A DNA stretch of 64,000 nucleotides from Curtobacterium sp. ER1/6 (GCF_001742745.1 NZ_MJAK01000010.1:45311-109310); one strand, 5' to 3'. Counted from the first letter of the stretch, positions 29,388-38,054 are shown. A program made the numbers and translations. Notes: generated from the sequence alone by a model not told the origin.

Positions 29388-29419
29388 TTCAGGAGCGGTT
29401 CAGGGCACCACGCCATGCT
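29388..29419 (+). promoter_or_regulatory. TTCAG-N6-TTCAG box and -10 of the response regulator gene at 29426
   Basis: Two TTCAG direct repeats at 29388 and 29399 (period 11, one helical turn) are followed after 10 bases by CATGCT (29414..29419), which lies 6 bases before the ATG. The box covers the expected -35 position, as PhoB/PhoP/OmpR-type activator sites do. The same arrangement precedes the gene at 31530. Confidence 0.65.
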
Positions 29420-29425
29420 CGGACG

Positions 29426-30103
29426 ATGCGCGTGCTGGTGGTCGACGACGAGGTCCGGCTCGCCGACGGCATCCGGCTCGGGCTGCAGGCCGAGGGGTTC
29501 GCCGTCGACGTCGCCCACGACGGGGTCGACGGGCTCTGGTACGCCCGCGAGCACCCGTACGACGCCATCGTCCTCGACCTGATGATGCCGGGCATGAGCG
29601 GGTGGAAGGTCTGCGAGACGCTCCGTACGGAGCAGGACTGGACCCCGGTGCTCATGCTCACCGCCAAGGACGGCGAGTGGGACCAGGTGGACGCCCTCGA
29701 CGCCGGTGCCGACGACTACGTGACGAAGCCGTTCTCGTTCCCGGTCCTGGTCGCGCGGCTCCGTGCGCTCGTCCGCAGGGGGTCCCGGGAACGACCCACG
29801 GTCCTCCGGACGGGCGACCTGCGACTGGACCCCGCGGAGCGACGGGTGTGGCGGGGCGAGGTCCTGCTCGACCTGACCAGCAGGGAGTTCGCGGTGCTCG
29901 AGTACCTGGTGCGCCACCCGGGCCAGGTCCTGTCGAAGCGGGACGTCATCGCCAACGTGTGGGACGACGACTTCGCCGGGGACCCGAACATCGTCGAGGT
30001 GTACGTCGGGCACCTCCGCAGGAAGGTCGACCGGCCGTTCGGCCGGAACGCGATCGAGACCGTCCGCGGGGCCGGGTACCGCCTCGACGCCGACGGTGGC
30101 TGA
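29426..30103 (+). CDS. OmpR-family response regulator
   Basis: A 225-residue regulator. The receiver (1-118) has VVDDE, phospho-Asp in IVLDLMMPGMSGW, Thr in LMLTAKDG and Lys in DYVTKPF. The winged-helix domain (about 130-222) has LTSREFAVLEYLVRHPGQ and NIVEVYVGHLRRKVD, the recognition helix type of CutR/CssR/PrrA relatives. The ATG has CATGCT 6 bases upstream and the TTCAG direct repeats over the -35, consistent with autoregulation. It overlaps the sensor kinase gene by 8 bases. Confidence 0.92.
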   Translation: MRVLVVDDEVRLADGIRLGLQAEGFAVDVAHDGVDGLWYAREHPYDAIVLDLMMPGMSGWKVCETLRTEQDWTPVLMLTAKDGEWDQVDALDAGADDYVTKPFSFPVLVARLRALVRRGSRERPTVLRTGDLRLDPAERRVWRGEVLLDLTSREFAVLEYLVRHPGQVLSKRDVIANVWDDDFAGDPNIVEVYVGHLRRKVDRPFGRNAIETVRGAGYRLDADGG

Positions 30104-31439
30104 ACGGCCGGCCGGGTCCCGCCGGACCGGCCGTCCGCGGTCGATCCGCGCCCGGGCGACGGGAGGCGCAGCCGTCGTCGTCCTCGTCGCCCTCGTCCTC
30201 GGGGCGGTCGCCTTCGTCGGCGTCCTGGGGAGCTCCCTGACGGACGGCGTCCGGAGCGCGGCGGAGCAGACGCTCGACGGACTCGGCGGTCGGGTGGAGA
30301 CGGACGGTCCCGCCGCCGTCCGTGCGGAGGACGACGACGTGCTCGCCCAGCTGCAGGACGGTGACGGCCGGGTGCTCGCGCGCGCCGACGACAGCCCGGA
30401 ACGGGCGCTCCCCACCGGCGACGGGTCGCGGTACCGGCACGACGGCGACCGGTGGCTGCTCGTCGCCGACGACGTCGAGCTGCCCGACGGCTCCGACGGG
30501 GTGCTCGTCGTCGGTGCTCCCCTCGAGGACGCCGACGCCGCCGTGCGCACCGTGTCCGTGCTGCTCGTCGTCGCCGTGCCCGTCGCGGTCGCGCTCATGT
30601 CGCTCGTGACGTGGTTCGTCGTGGGTTGGGCCCTCCGCCCGGTCGACCGGATGCGCCGCGAGGTCGACGACGTCGAGGGCGCGAACCTGCACGCCCGCGT
30701 CGCCGAACCGGGCTCCGGGGACGAGGTCGACCGGCTCGCCGCCACCATGAACCGGATGCTCGGACGGCTCGAGGCGTCGCAACAGGCGCAGCGGCAGTTC
30801 GTCTCCGATGCCTCGCACGAGCTGCGCTCCCCGCTGGCGACGATCCGGCAGCACGCCGAGGTCGCCCGAGCGCACCCCGAGGTCACCGGCACCGCCGACC
30901 TGGCCGCGGTCGTCCTCGACGAGGGCGCCCGCCTGCAGGACCTCGTCGAGTCGCTGCTCCTGCTCACCCGGGTCGACGAACGCGGGCGCGACCGGGACCG
31001 TGCGGTGGACCTCGACGACCTGGTGTTCACCGAGGGGTCGCGATCCCGGTCCGCAGCCGTCCGCGTCGACGTGTCCGGAGTGCGCCCGGCGCGGGTGCGC
31101 GGTGACGGCCGGCTGCTCGGGAGGGTGGTGCGGAACCTCGTCGACAACGCGGTCCGGCACGCCGACCGCGCGGTCGTCGTCACGCTCGGGACCGTCGCCG
31201 ACCACGGGGTGCTGGTCGTCGACGACGACGGGCAGGGCATCCCGGAAGCCGACCGGACCCGTGTCCTCGAGCGGTTCGTCCGGCTCGACGAGGGGCGTGC
31301 GCGCGACGCCGGCGGCTCCGGCCTGGGGCTCGCGATCGTCGACGCCGTCGTCCGGGCCCACGGCGGCACCGTCACCGTGTCGGCGGCGCCGGGCGGTGGG
31401 GCCCGGTTCACGGTCCGGCTGCCGCTGCTGACCGACTGA
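30096..31439 (+). CDS. Sensor histidine kinase, partner of the regulator at 29426
   Basis: A 447-residue membrane kinase. First helix about residues 25-45, an external sensor of about 105 residues, second helix about 152-175 (LLVVAVPVAVALMSLVTWFV), HAMP (LRPVDRMRREVDDVEG), HisKA with FVSDASHELRSPLATI, and HATPase with NLVDNAVRHADRAV, DDGQGIPEADRTRV and GGSGLGLAIVDAVV. GTG start overlapping the regulator gene by 8 bases. The signal is unknown; the PepSY lipoprotein encoded next may be part of sensing or output. Confidence 0.93.
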   Translation: MAERPAGSRRTGRPRSIRARATGGAAVVVLVALVLGAVAFVGVLGSSLTDGVRSAAEQTLDGLGGRVETDGPAAVRAEDDDVLAQLQDGDGRVLARADDSPERALPTGDGSRYRHDGDRWLLVADDVELPDGSDGVLVVGAPLEDADAAVRTVSVLLVVAVPVAVALMSLVTWFVVGWALRPVDRMRREVDDVEGANLHARVAEPGSGDEVDRLAATMNRMLGRLEASQQAQRQFVSDASHELRSPLATIRQHAEVARAHPEVTGTADLAAVVLDEGARLQDLVESLLLLTRVDERGRDRDRAVDLDDLVFTEGSRSRSAAVRVDVSGVRPARVRGDGRLLGRVVRNLVDNAVRHADRAVVVTLGTVADHGVLVVDDDGQGIPEADRTRVLERFVRLDEGRARDAGGSGLGLAIVDAVVRAHGGTVTVSAAPGGGARFTVRLPLLTD

Positions 31440-31490
31440 GGTGGTCCCGCCGGCACCCGGGCACGCGCGCCTCGGCGTCACCCAGGTCGC

Positions 31491-31523
31491 TTCAGGTCTG
31501 CTTCAGTGCCCGTCACCCACGGT
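31491..31523 (+). promoter_or_regulatory. TTCAG-N6-TTCAG box and -10 of the PepSY lipoprotein gene
   Basis: TTCAG at 31491 and 31502 (period 11), then 11 bases, then CACGGT (31518..31523) 6 bases before the ATG at 31530. Same geometry to within one base as the box in front of the response regulator at 29426, suggesting both promoters belong to one regulon. Confidence 0.65.
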
Positions 31524-31529
31524 GGGAGC

Positions 31530-32171
31530 ATGCAGACCACGAAGCACACCACCGCCCGCCGCGTCGCGATCCTCACCGCCCTCCCGCTCGTCGGGGTGCT
31601 GGCGCTCGCCGGATGTGCGTCCGACGACGACCGCGACGACACGGCCGCACCCGCGGCGTCCGCGCCCGCCGTCTCCACGCCCGACGGCAGCAGCACCGGC
31701 GGCAGCAGCACCGGCGGCAGCAGCGCCGCCGCGGGCAACGACGCACTCGCCGCCGCCGTCGCGACCGCGCGGGAGGCCATCGGGTCCGGCACGGTCACCT
31801 CGATCGAGCAGGAGGCCGGAGGCACCTCGTGGGAGGTCCTCGTCGTGACGTCGGACGGGAACGAGCAGGAGGTCCACGTCGAGGCCGACGGCGGGCGCAC
31901 CACGGCCGGACCGACGAAGGAGACCTCGGACGCCGAGGACGTCGCGGAGAACCAGCGCTTCGTCGGTGCCGCGGACCTGTCGGTCACCCAGGCGGCGGCG
32001 GAGCTCGTCGAGACGGTCCCGGGCACGGTCACGGAGCTCGGTCTGGACGACCACCGGGGCACCGTCGTCTGGGAGGGCGACGTCCGTGACGACTCCGGGA
32101 CGAAGCACGGCATCCGGATCGACGCCGGCAGCGGGAAGGTCGTCACGAACACGGTCGACACCGACGACTGA
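31530..32171 (+). CDS. PepSY-domain lipoprotein
   Basis: A 213-residue lipoprotein. Signal peptide with lipobox LAGC (Cys29), a Ser/Gly/Thr-rich linker (GGSSTGGSS, about 45-70), then two PepSY-like repeats (LAAAVATAREAIGSGTVTSIE and LSVTQAAAELVETVPGTVTE), each with the helix-strand pattern ending in charged strands (WEVLVVTSDG; VVWEGDVRDDSG). PepSY domains are thought to inhibit or modulate proteases near the membrane. The gene lies 90 bases after the sensor kinase gene and has its own promoter with the TTCAG box. Confidence 0.85.
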   Translation: MQTTKHTTARRVAILTALPLVGVLALAGCASDDDRDDTAAPAASAPAVSTPDGSSTGGSSTGGSSAAAGNDALAAAVATAREAIGSGTVTSIEQEAGGTSWEVLVVTSDGNEQEVHVEADGGRTTAGPTKETSDAEDVAENQRFVGAADLSVTQAAAELVETVPGTVTELGLDDHRGTVVWEGDVRDDSGTKHGIRIDAGSGKVVTNTVDTDD

Positions 32172-32176
32172 CCGGC

Positions 32177-32237
32177 GTCGGGACGCTGACGGACCAATGT
32201 CGGGATGCTGTCGTGTCCGTGTCGTGGTGCTGTCGTG
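32177..32237 (+). promoter_or_regulatory. Three 22-bp-spaced direct repeats before the XRE gene
   Basis: A 17-base motif close to GTCGGGATGCTGTCGTG occurs at 32177, 32199 and 32221, exactly 22 bp (two helical turns) apart. Copies two and three differ by 2 bases in the motif; copy one is more diverged. The third overlaps the -35 of the promoter whose -10 is TAGGCT (32249..32254). Probable operator for the adjacent XRE-type protein. Confidence 0.6.
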
Positions 32238-32261
32238 CCCGGCGTTCCTAGGCTCGGCACC

Positions 32262-32783
32262 ATGAACGAGATGCGGATCGCCACCCTCCGACGCGAGCGG
32301 GGCTGGACCCAGGAACGACTGGCCGAGACGAGCGGGATCGCCGTCCGGACCGTGCAACGGCTCGAGCGGGGCAACGAGGCGAGCCTCGAGACGCTGTCGG
32401 CGATCGCCCGGGCGCTGGACGTGCCGGTGCGGGAGCTCTTCGCGGCGGAGGACGGGGCCGCGCTCGACGCGGGGGTCCGCGGTCTCGACGAGCGGACGGA
32501 GGCCGCGGCGGCGGCCGCGGCGTCCGAGCAGGCGGCGCGCGACCGGTTCGTCGCCGGCTTCTGGTCGATGTCCACCGCCCTCGGTGTGCTGTTCGGCATC
32601 GTCACCGTGGTGCTCCTCGTCCTGCACGTGTGGTCGGCGCTCGTGTTCCTGCTCGTGGGTGCCTACTGGGCCGTCCGGTACCCGGTCGGTCGGTTCCTGC
32701 TCGACACCGTGATGGGCCCGCGGCTCGACCGCCGCTGGCCGCTGTCGCACGCGTCGAGCGCGCCGGTCCGTGCGGCTCGCTGA
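32262..32783 (+). CDS. XRE-family HTH protein with C-terminal 2TM domain
   Basis: A 173-residue protein: HTH_3 at residues 5-60 (LRRERGWTQERLAETSGIAV, TVQRLERGNEAS, ALDVPVRELF), an Ala/Glu-rich link, and two membrane helices (about 106-125 and 128-146), the 2TM pattern that follows HTH in many membrane-tethered regulators. ATG is supported by TAGGCT 7 bases upstream. Three regularly spaced repeats in its promoter suggest autoregulation. It overlaps the GNAT gene that follows by 14 bases. Confidence 0.85.
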   Translation: MNEMRIATLRRERGWTQERLAETSGIAVRTVQRLERGNEASLETLSAIARALDVPVRELFAAEDGAALDAGVRGLDERTEAAAAAAASEQAARDRFVAGFWSMSTALGVLFGIVTVVLLVLHVWSALVFLLVGAYWAVRYPVGRFLLDTVMGPRLDRRWPLSHASSAPVRAAR

Positions 32784-33240
32784 GCCGACGCCGGTCCGCG
32801 TCGGGCCGGAGGACGTCGACGAGGTGCACGCCTTCCTGTCGGCGTGCGACCTGACGGTCGCGGGCCTGTCCGATCCGGGCGTCCGTCTCTGGACGGTCCG
32901 TGACGCGGCCGGCACCGTCGTCGGCACCACGGGCTACGAGACGGGGCCGGACGGGAGGCACGCCCTCCTCCGCAGCGTGGCCGTCGAACCGACGCTGCGC
33001 GGCTCGGGCCGCGGGGCGGCGCTCGCCCGGTTCGCGATGACCGAGGCGTCGGCTGCCGGCGCACGGCGGGCCTGGCTGTTCAGCCGGCGGTCCGGCCCCT
33101 TCTGGCAGGGTCTCGGCTTCGCCGCCGCGGACCGGCAGGAGCTCGCGACGGTCCTCGCCGGGACGGCCCAGGTCGAGCTGTTCCGCTCCACCGGCCAGCT
33201 CGCGCGTGAGGTCGCCTGGAGCCGGTCGCTCGTCCCTTAG
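32770..33240 (+). CDS. GNAT family N-acetyltransferase (ArsN-like)
   Basis: A 156-residue GNAT domain: RPxxxxD-like start (VRVGPEDVDEVHAFLSACDL), LLRSVAVEPTLRGSGRGAAL with the acetyl-CoA loop RGSGRG, and RRSGPFWQGLGF near the C terminus, a pattern typical of the ArsN2/arsenic-associated group. No arsenic genes are nearby, so a detoxification role is only a guess. GTG start within the end of the XRE gene, so co-transcribed. Confidence 0.8.
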   Translation: MRLAEPTPVRVGPEDVDEVHAFLSACDLTVAGLSDPGVRLWTVRDAAGTVVGTTGYETGPDGRHALLRSVAVEPTLRGSGRGAALARFAMTEASAAGARRAWLFSRRSGPFWQGLGFAAADRQELATVLAGTAQVELFRSTGQLAREVAWSRSLVP

Positions 33241-33295
33241 GGACGTCCAAGGCTGCGCCGACGATCCGCGCACGTGGGGGTCGCACGCTCGGGGC

Positions 33296-35362
33296 ATGAC
33301 CGAGACGATCCCCGCCGAGCGCCCGCGCCTCCTGCCGCCACCGACCCCGGGGCCACGTGCCCTCCGCGAGCGCCTGGCGGGGCTGGTCCGCCGTCGTGCG
33401 GACGCCGCGCGGTGGGAGCGCCCCGCGTTCCTCGGCCTGCTGCTGGTGACCGGCGTGCTGTACGTCGTGAACCTCGGCGTCAACGGCTGGGCCAACGCCT
33501 TCTACTCCGCGGCCGTGCAGGCGGGCAGCCAGAGCTGGGAGGCGTTCTTCTACGGCTCGTCCGACGCCGCGAACGCCATCACGGTCGACAAGCCGCCGGC
33601 GTTCCTCTGGGTGATCGGCATCTCCGTCCGGCTGTTCGGGCTGAACTCGTGGTCGATCCTCGTGCCGCAGGCGCTCATGGGCGTCGCGTCGGTGGCGGTC
33701 CTGTACTGGATCGTCCGGCGGCGCTTCTCCGCCGGAGCCGCGCTCGTCGCCGGTGCGGTCCTCGCGACCACCCCGGTGGCGACCCTGATGTTCCGCTACG
33801 ACAACCCGGACGCGCTCCTCGTCCTGCTGACGGTCGGCGCGATCGCCCTGACGCTGCGTGGCATCGAGTCCGGGCGGATGCGCTGGGTCGTCTGGGCGGG
33901 GGTGCTCGTCGGGCTCGGCTTCCTGACGAAGCAGCTGCAGGCGTTCCTCGTGCTGCCGCCCCTGGTCGGCGTGTACCTCGTCGCGTCGCCCCGTCCGGTG
34001 CTCCGACGGGTCGGGCACCTGCTCGCCGCGGCGTTCGCCGTCGTGGTCTCCGCCGGGTGGTGGGTCGCGATCGTCGAGCTCGTGCCGGCCTCGGCGCGGC
34101 CGTACGTCGGCGGTTCGCAGACGAACAGCTTCCTGGAGCTCACCTTCGGCTACAACGGCCTCGGCCGGGTCACCGGCGACGAGACCGGCAGCGTGGTGCC
34201 CGGCGGGACGACCGGTGCGGGATCGTGGGGCTCGACCGGGCTGACGCGGCTCTTCGGCTCGGAGTTCGGCACGCAGGTGACGTGGCTGCTGCCGACCGCG
34301 CTCGTGCTGCTCGTCGTGGCGCTCGTCGCCGTCGGGGTCCGTCGGCGGCGTGACCCGCGGCTGGCCACGGTCCTGGTGCTCGGCGGCTCGCTGCTCGTCA
34401 CCGGTTTGGTGTTCAGCTTCATGGGCGGGATCTTCCACCCGTACTACACGGTGGCGCTCGCGCCCTACGTCGCCGGGCTCGTCGGCATCGGCGCCGGGCT
34501 CCTGTGGCAACGACGCGCGGTGCTCGCCTGGCGCATCGTCACCGCCGGGGTCGTCGCGCTCTCCGGTGGGTGGTCGTTCGCGCTGCTGTCCCAGGCGTCG
34601 TCGTGGCAGCCGTGGATCCGCTGGGTCGTCCTGGTGGCGACGATCGTCGGAGCGGTGTTCGTCCTGCTGCCGCCGCGTGGCCGGGGACGCTCCGGGGCGA
34701 CGGTGGCCGCGGTGCTCGTCGCGGCGCTGCTCGGGCCCACGGCATTCTCGGTGCAGACGACCACGGTCGGGCACACGGGGGCGCTGCCGACGGCGGGCCC
34801 GAGCGTCCAGACGAGTGGGTCCGGCGGCGGTCGTGGTGGCGCTCCAGGAGGCCAGGGCGGTCCCGGCGGGCAGGGCGGGCCCGGAGGTCAGGCAGGGCAG
34901 GCGCGACCCGGTGGGCAGGGTGCACCCGGCCAGGCGACGAACGGCCGAGGCGTCGGACCGGCTGCCGGCGGTGGCGGTGGCGGTGGCGGCATGAACCTCC
35001 TCGGGGGCTCCACCGAGGTCTCGGACCAGGTCGTGGCCGCGCTCACCACGGACGCCGACGCCTTCACGTGGGCTGCGGCGACCGTCGGGTCGAACAGCGC
35101 CGCCACGTACCAGCTCGCCACCGGCGACCCGGTGATGGCGATCGGCGGCTACAACGGCACCGACCCGGCACCGACCCTGGCGGCGTTCCGGGCCCTGGTC
35201 GCCGCGGGGGAGATCCACTGGTTCATCGGTGGCGCGCAGTCGGGTGCGGGCAGCAGCAGCGGGAGCGACGCAGCCGAGCAGATCGCCGAGTGGGTCGCCG
35301 CCCACTTCGAGGCGACGACGGTCGACGGCGTCACGATGTACGACCTGACGACCACCTCCTGA
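33296..35362 (+). CDS. Glycosyltransferase family 39 protein (ArnT/PMT-like, YkcB type)
   Basis: A 688-residue polytopic membrane glycosyltransferase. The PMT_2 region holds AITVDKPPAFLWVIGISVRL and FRYDNPDALLVLLTVG, with the luminal acidic residues used to bind polyprenyl-phosphate sugar donors; about eleven helices up to residue 495. A Gly/Gln-rich linker (about 510-565, GGQGG repeats) joins to a soluble C-terminal domain (YNGTDPAPTLAAFRALVAAG; IHWFIGGAQSG) typical of YkcA/YkcB-like proteins. CACGCT (33284..33289) is 6 bases before the ATG. Donor and acceptor unknown. Confidence 0.88.
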   Translation: MTETIPAERPRLLPPPTPGPRALRERLAGLVRRRADAARWERPAFLGLLLVTGVLYVVNLGVNGWANAFYSAAVQAGSQSWEAFFYGSSDAANAITVDKPPAFLWVIGISVRLFGLNSWSILVPQALMGVASVAVLYWIVRRRFSAGAALVAGAVLATTPVATLMFRYDNPDALLVLLTVGAIALTLRGIESGRMRWVVWAGVLVGLGFLTKQLQAFLVLPPLVGVYLVASPRPVLRRVGHLLAAAFAVVVSAGWWVAIVELVPASARPYVGGSQTNSFLELTFGYNGLGRVTGDETGSVVPGGTTGAGSWGSTGLTRLFGSEFGTQVTWLLPTALVLLVVALVAVGVRRRRDPRLATVLVLGGSLLVTGLVFSFMGGIFHPYYTVALAPYVAGLVGIGAGLLWQRRAVLAWRIVTAGVVALSGGWSFALLSQASSWQPWIRWVVLVATIVGAVFVLLPPRGRGRSGATVAAVLVAALLGPTAFSVQTTTVGHTGALPTAGPSVQTSGSGGGRGGAPGGQGGPGGQGGPGGQAGQARPGGQGAPGQATNGRGVGPAAGGGGGGGGMNLLGGSTEVSDQVVAALTTDADAFTWAAATVGSNSAATYQLATGDPVMAIGGYNGTDPAPTLAAFRALVAAGEIHWFIGGAQSGAGSSSGSDAAEQIAEWVAAHFEATTVDGVTMYDLTTTS

Positions 35363-35380
35363 CACCGGTACCGTCGATCC

Positions 35381-35902
35381 GTGACGATCGAGCTGCGCCG
35401 ACTGACCGGGGACGACTGGGCCGCCTGGCGCCCGGTCCGGTTGACGGCCCTCGCCGACGCGCCCGAGGCCTTCGGCTCCCGGCTCGCCGACTGGCAGGAC
35501 GCCCCCGAGCACCGCTGGCGCACGCGCCTGTCGCTGCCGGGGGCGCTCGACCTGCTCGCCGTCGAGGACGACCGCCCCGTCGGCACGGCCTCCGGGGTGC
35601 CCGACACCGACGACCCCGGCCGCGTCGAGCTCATCTCGATGTGGGTCGAGCCGGCAGCGCGCGGGCGAGGGATCGCCGGCGTGCTCATCGAGGCGATCGC
35701 CCGCTGGGCGGCCGAGCAGGGCGCGACCGACCTGCTGCTGTCCGTGATGCCCGACAACGACCGTGCTCGCCGGACCTACGAGCGGACGGGCTTCACGGCG
35801 ACGGACGAGCCCGGCGACCTGCTGCCGGACGGCCGCCGCGAGACCGTGATGCGGCGTGACCTCACCCTCACGGGCCGCCGCGCGTCGGAGGACCGACCGT
35901 GA
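35381..35902 (+). CDS. GNAT family N-acetyltransferase
   Basis: A 173-residue acetyltransferase: ELRRLTGDDWAAWRPVRLTA start, central ELISMWVEPAARGRGIAGVL (V-x-P-x-x-R-G-x-G/A acetyl-CoA loop) and LLLSVMPDNDRARRTYERTG end. GTG start with TACCGT (35369..35374) 6 bases before it. Overlaps the next gene by 4 bases (GTGA). Substrate unknown. Confidence 0.85.
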   Translation: MTIELRRLTGDDWAAWRPVRLTALADAPEAFGSRLADWQDAPEHRWRTRLSLPGALDLLAVEDDRPVGTASGVPDTDDPGRVELISMWVEPAARGRGIAGVLIEAIARWAAEQGATDLLLSVMPDNDRARRTYERTGFTATDEPGDLLPDGRRETVMRRDLTLTGRRASEDRP

Positions 35903-36621
35903 ACCGGGCACTCCGCTGGACCGCCTGGGTCGTCGCCGTCGTGGTGCTGCTCGCGGTCGTGTTCCTCGTGTACGCGAACATCGTCCTGCAGGGCACCCGG
36001 AGCGCCGCGCTGCAGGTCTGGCGCGACGACCGCGTGGCCGTCCGCGACGCCGGCGACAGCGTCGTGATGACCCCGACCGGGACCGCCGACGGCACCGGGA
36101 TCGTGTTCATCCCCGGTGCGAAGGTCGACCCGTACGCGTACCTGGCGACGTTCCGGCAGGTGGTCGCGAGCGGCACGACGGTCGTCATCACGAAGCCGAC
36201 GCTCAACCTGGCGTTCTTCGACACCCGTCCGCTGGCGACGTTCGAGGCGCACGCCCCCGGGGTCGCGAACTGGGCCGTCGGCGGGCACTCCCTCGGCGGG
36301 GTCCGCGCGTGCCAGCTCGCCCAGGACGCCGACGGGCTGCTGCTGCTCGGCAGCTACTGCGCGAACGACATCGCCCGCTCGTACGTCCAGGTCCTCAGCG
36401 TCTCCGGCTCCCGTGACGGCCTGTCGACGCCGGAGAAGGTCGCCGCCGCACGCGGCGAGCTCCCGTCAACCGCGCGGATGGTCGAGATCGAAGGGGCGAA
36501 CCACGCCGACTTCGGTGCGTACGGCGACCAGCCGGGTGACCGGACGGCCACGATCTCGCGCGAGGACGCTCGCCAGCAGATCAGCGCGGCGATCGAGGAC
36601 TGGGTGCGCACGCTCCGCTGA
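35899..36621 (+). CDS. Membrane-anchored alpha/beta hydrolase
   Basis: A 240-residue protein: N-terminal membrane helix (about residues 8-28), then an alpha/beta hydrolase domain with nucleophile elbow GHSLGG (Ser131), preceded by VFIPGAKVDPYAY (oxyanion strand), and a C-terminal GANHADFGAYGDQPGD in which the His is the likely catalytic one. This matches the 'alpha/beta hydrolase' family common in Gram-positive bacteria (YdeN/DLH-like, active outside the cell). GTG start overlapping the GNAT gene. A long hairpin follows. Confidence 0.85.
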   Translation: MNRALRWTAWVVAVVVLLAVVFLVYANIVLQGTRSAALQVWRDDRVAVRDAGDSVVMTPTGTADGTGIVFIPGAKVDPYAYLATFRQVVASGTTVVITKPTLNLAFFDTRPLATFEAHAPGVANWAVGGHSLGGVRACQLAQDADGLLLLGSYCANDIARSYVQVLSVSGSRDGLSTPEKVAAARGELPSTARMVEIEGANHADFGAYGDQPGDRTATISREDARQQISAAIEDWVRTLR

Positions 36622-36693
36622 CGCGACCATCTGACGGACAGGAGGCCCGGTGCCAGCCGGCACCGCGCCTCCCGTCCGTCAGCTGGTCCCGCG
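36622..36693. terminator. Long bidirectional hairpin
   Basis: An imperfect stem of more than 30 bp (arms 36622..36654 and 36659..36693, loop AGCC) with three mismatches and a two-base bulge, exactly filling the gap between the convergent hydrolase and permease genes. The core arm CTGACGGACAGGAGG / CCTCCCGTCCGTCAG shares the GGGAGGCGCGG-type sequence of the hairpin at 463..503. Confidence 0.85.
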
Positions 36694-36698
36694 ACCGC

Positions 36699-38054
36699 TC
36701 AGTGGATGCGGCCCGCCTCGTGGTCGCGACCGCTGCGGCGACCCGTCGCCCGGGCGATGAAGTACAGCACCACGCCGACGGCGAGCAGCAGCGCCGCGTA
36801 CAGCCAGACCTGCCCGCTCTGCTGCGTCAGCAGCAGCACGCAGGACGCGACGCCGAGCACCGGCACCCACGTCCACACCCGGAAGTGGTCGTGCTCGACC
36901 CGGTCCTTCCGCAGCACGAGGACGGCGACGTTCGTGCTGATGAACACGAACAGGAGCAGGAGCACCACGGTCTCGGCGAGCGTGCCGACGTCCCCGACCA
37001 GGGTGAGGGCCATCGCGACGACCGTGGTCGCGACGATGGCGACCCACGGGGTCTTCCGGTTCGGCAGGACCGTCGCGAGCAGGGCGGGCAGCAACCGCTG
37101 CTCGGCCATGCCGTAGGTCACCCGGCTCGCCATGATCATGGTGAGGAGCGCGCCGTTCGCCACGGCGACCAGGGCGATGAGGCTGAACACCCAGTCGGGG
37201 ACCGGGACACCGGTGGCCGACACCACGGCCAGGAGCGGACCGCTCGACCCGGACAGCTCCGACGCCGGCAGGGCGATCGAGCTCGCGAGGGCGACGAGCA
37301 CGTAGACGACACCGGCGGTGGCGAGGGACCCGAACAACGCGCGGGGGTAGACGCGGCGGACGTCGCGGACCTCCTCGGCGATGTTCGCCGAGGTCTCGAA
37401 GCCGACGAACGAGTAGTAGGCGACGATCGCGGCGCTCAGGGTGGCCAGCGCGGGGTTCGCCTCGGCGGGGAAGGCGCCGATGCGCGAGACGTCGCCGCCA
37501 CCGCCGCCGAGCATCACCGCGACGACCACGATGACGATCACGAGACCGGACACCTCGATGATCGTCATGACGACGTTGCTCCGCAGCGAGTCCGAGATCC
37601 CGCGGGCGTTCAAGCACGCGACGAGCGCGAGGAACACGATCGCGGTGGGGACCGGCGGCAGGTCCACGAAGGTGCCGAGGTAGTCGCCCGCGAAGGCCAG
37701 CGACAGGCCCGCGGCGCTCGTCACGCCGGCGGCCAGCATGCTGAAGCCGACCAGGAACGACACGATCGGCGTCTTGTAGGCCCGCTCGGCGAACACCGCG
37801 GCACCGCCGGCCTTCGGGTACTTCGTCACGAGCTCGGCGTAGGAACCGGCGGTGAGCAGGGCCAGCAGCAGCGCGAGGACCAGCGGGGCCCAGAGCGCGC
37901 CGCCGACGTCCTTCGACAGGGTGCCCATCAGGGCGTAGATGCCGGCGCCGAGCACGTCGCCGAGGATGAAGAGGAACAGGAGCGGGCCGGTGATCGCCTG
38001 CTTGAGCTTCGAGCCGGAGCCGCTCTGCGGGGGAGCGGAGGTGTCGCTGGTCAT
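36699..38054 (-). CDS. APC superfamily amino acid permease
   Basis: A 451-residue transporter with about 12 helices. The first helix carries LFLFILGDVLGAGIYALMG, the GxG helix break for substrate binding; FAERAYKTPIVSFLVGF and ALLTMIMASRVTYGMAEQ match the APC family. ATG at 38054 is preceded on the coding strand by GGAAGG. Proteins like this import amino acids by proton symport; specificity unknown. The divergent gap of 187 bases to the phosphoglucomutase gene holds both promoters. Confidence 0.88.
   Translation of the reverse strand: MTSDTSAPPQSGSGSKLKQAITGPLLFLFILGDVLGAGIYALMGTLSKDVGGALWAPLVLALLLALLTAGSYAELVTKYPKAGGAAVFAERAYKTPIVSFLVGFSMLAAGVTSAAGLSLAFAGDYLGTFVDLPPVPTAIVFLALVACLNARGISDSLRSNVVMTIIEVSGLVIVIVVVAVMLGGGGGDVSRIGAFPAEANPALATLSAAIVAYYSFVGFETSANIAEEVRDVRRVYPRALFGSLATAGVVYVLVALASSIALPASELSGSSGPLLAVVSATGVPVPDWVFSLIALVAVANGALLTMIMASRVTYGMAEQRLLPALLATVLPNRKTPWVAIVATTVVAMALTLVGDVGTLAETVVLLLLFVFISTNVAVLVLRKDRVEHDHFRVWTWVPVLGVASCVLLLTQQSGQVWLYAALLLAVGVVLYFIARATGRRSGRDHEAGRIH

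Noticed and set aside
34801..34990. Gly/Gln-rich repeat in the GT39 gene as a possible frameshift or separate gene
   Set aside because: The frame stays open and the following soluble domain is typical of this protein type, so it is a linker.
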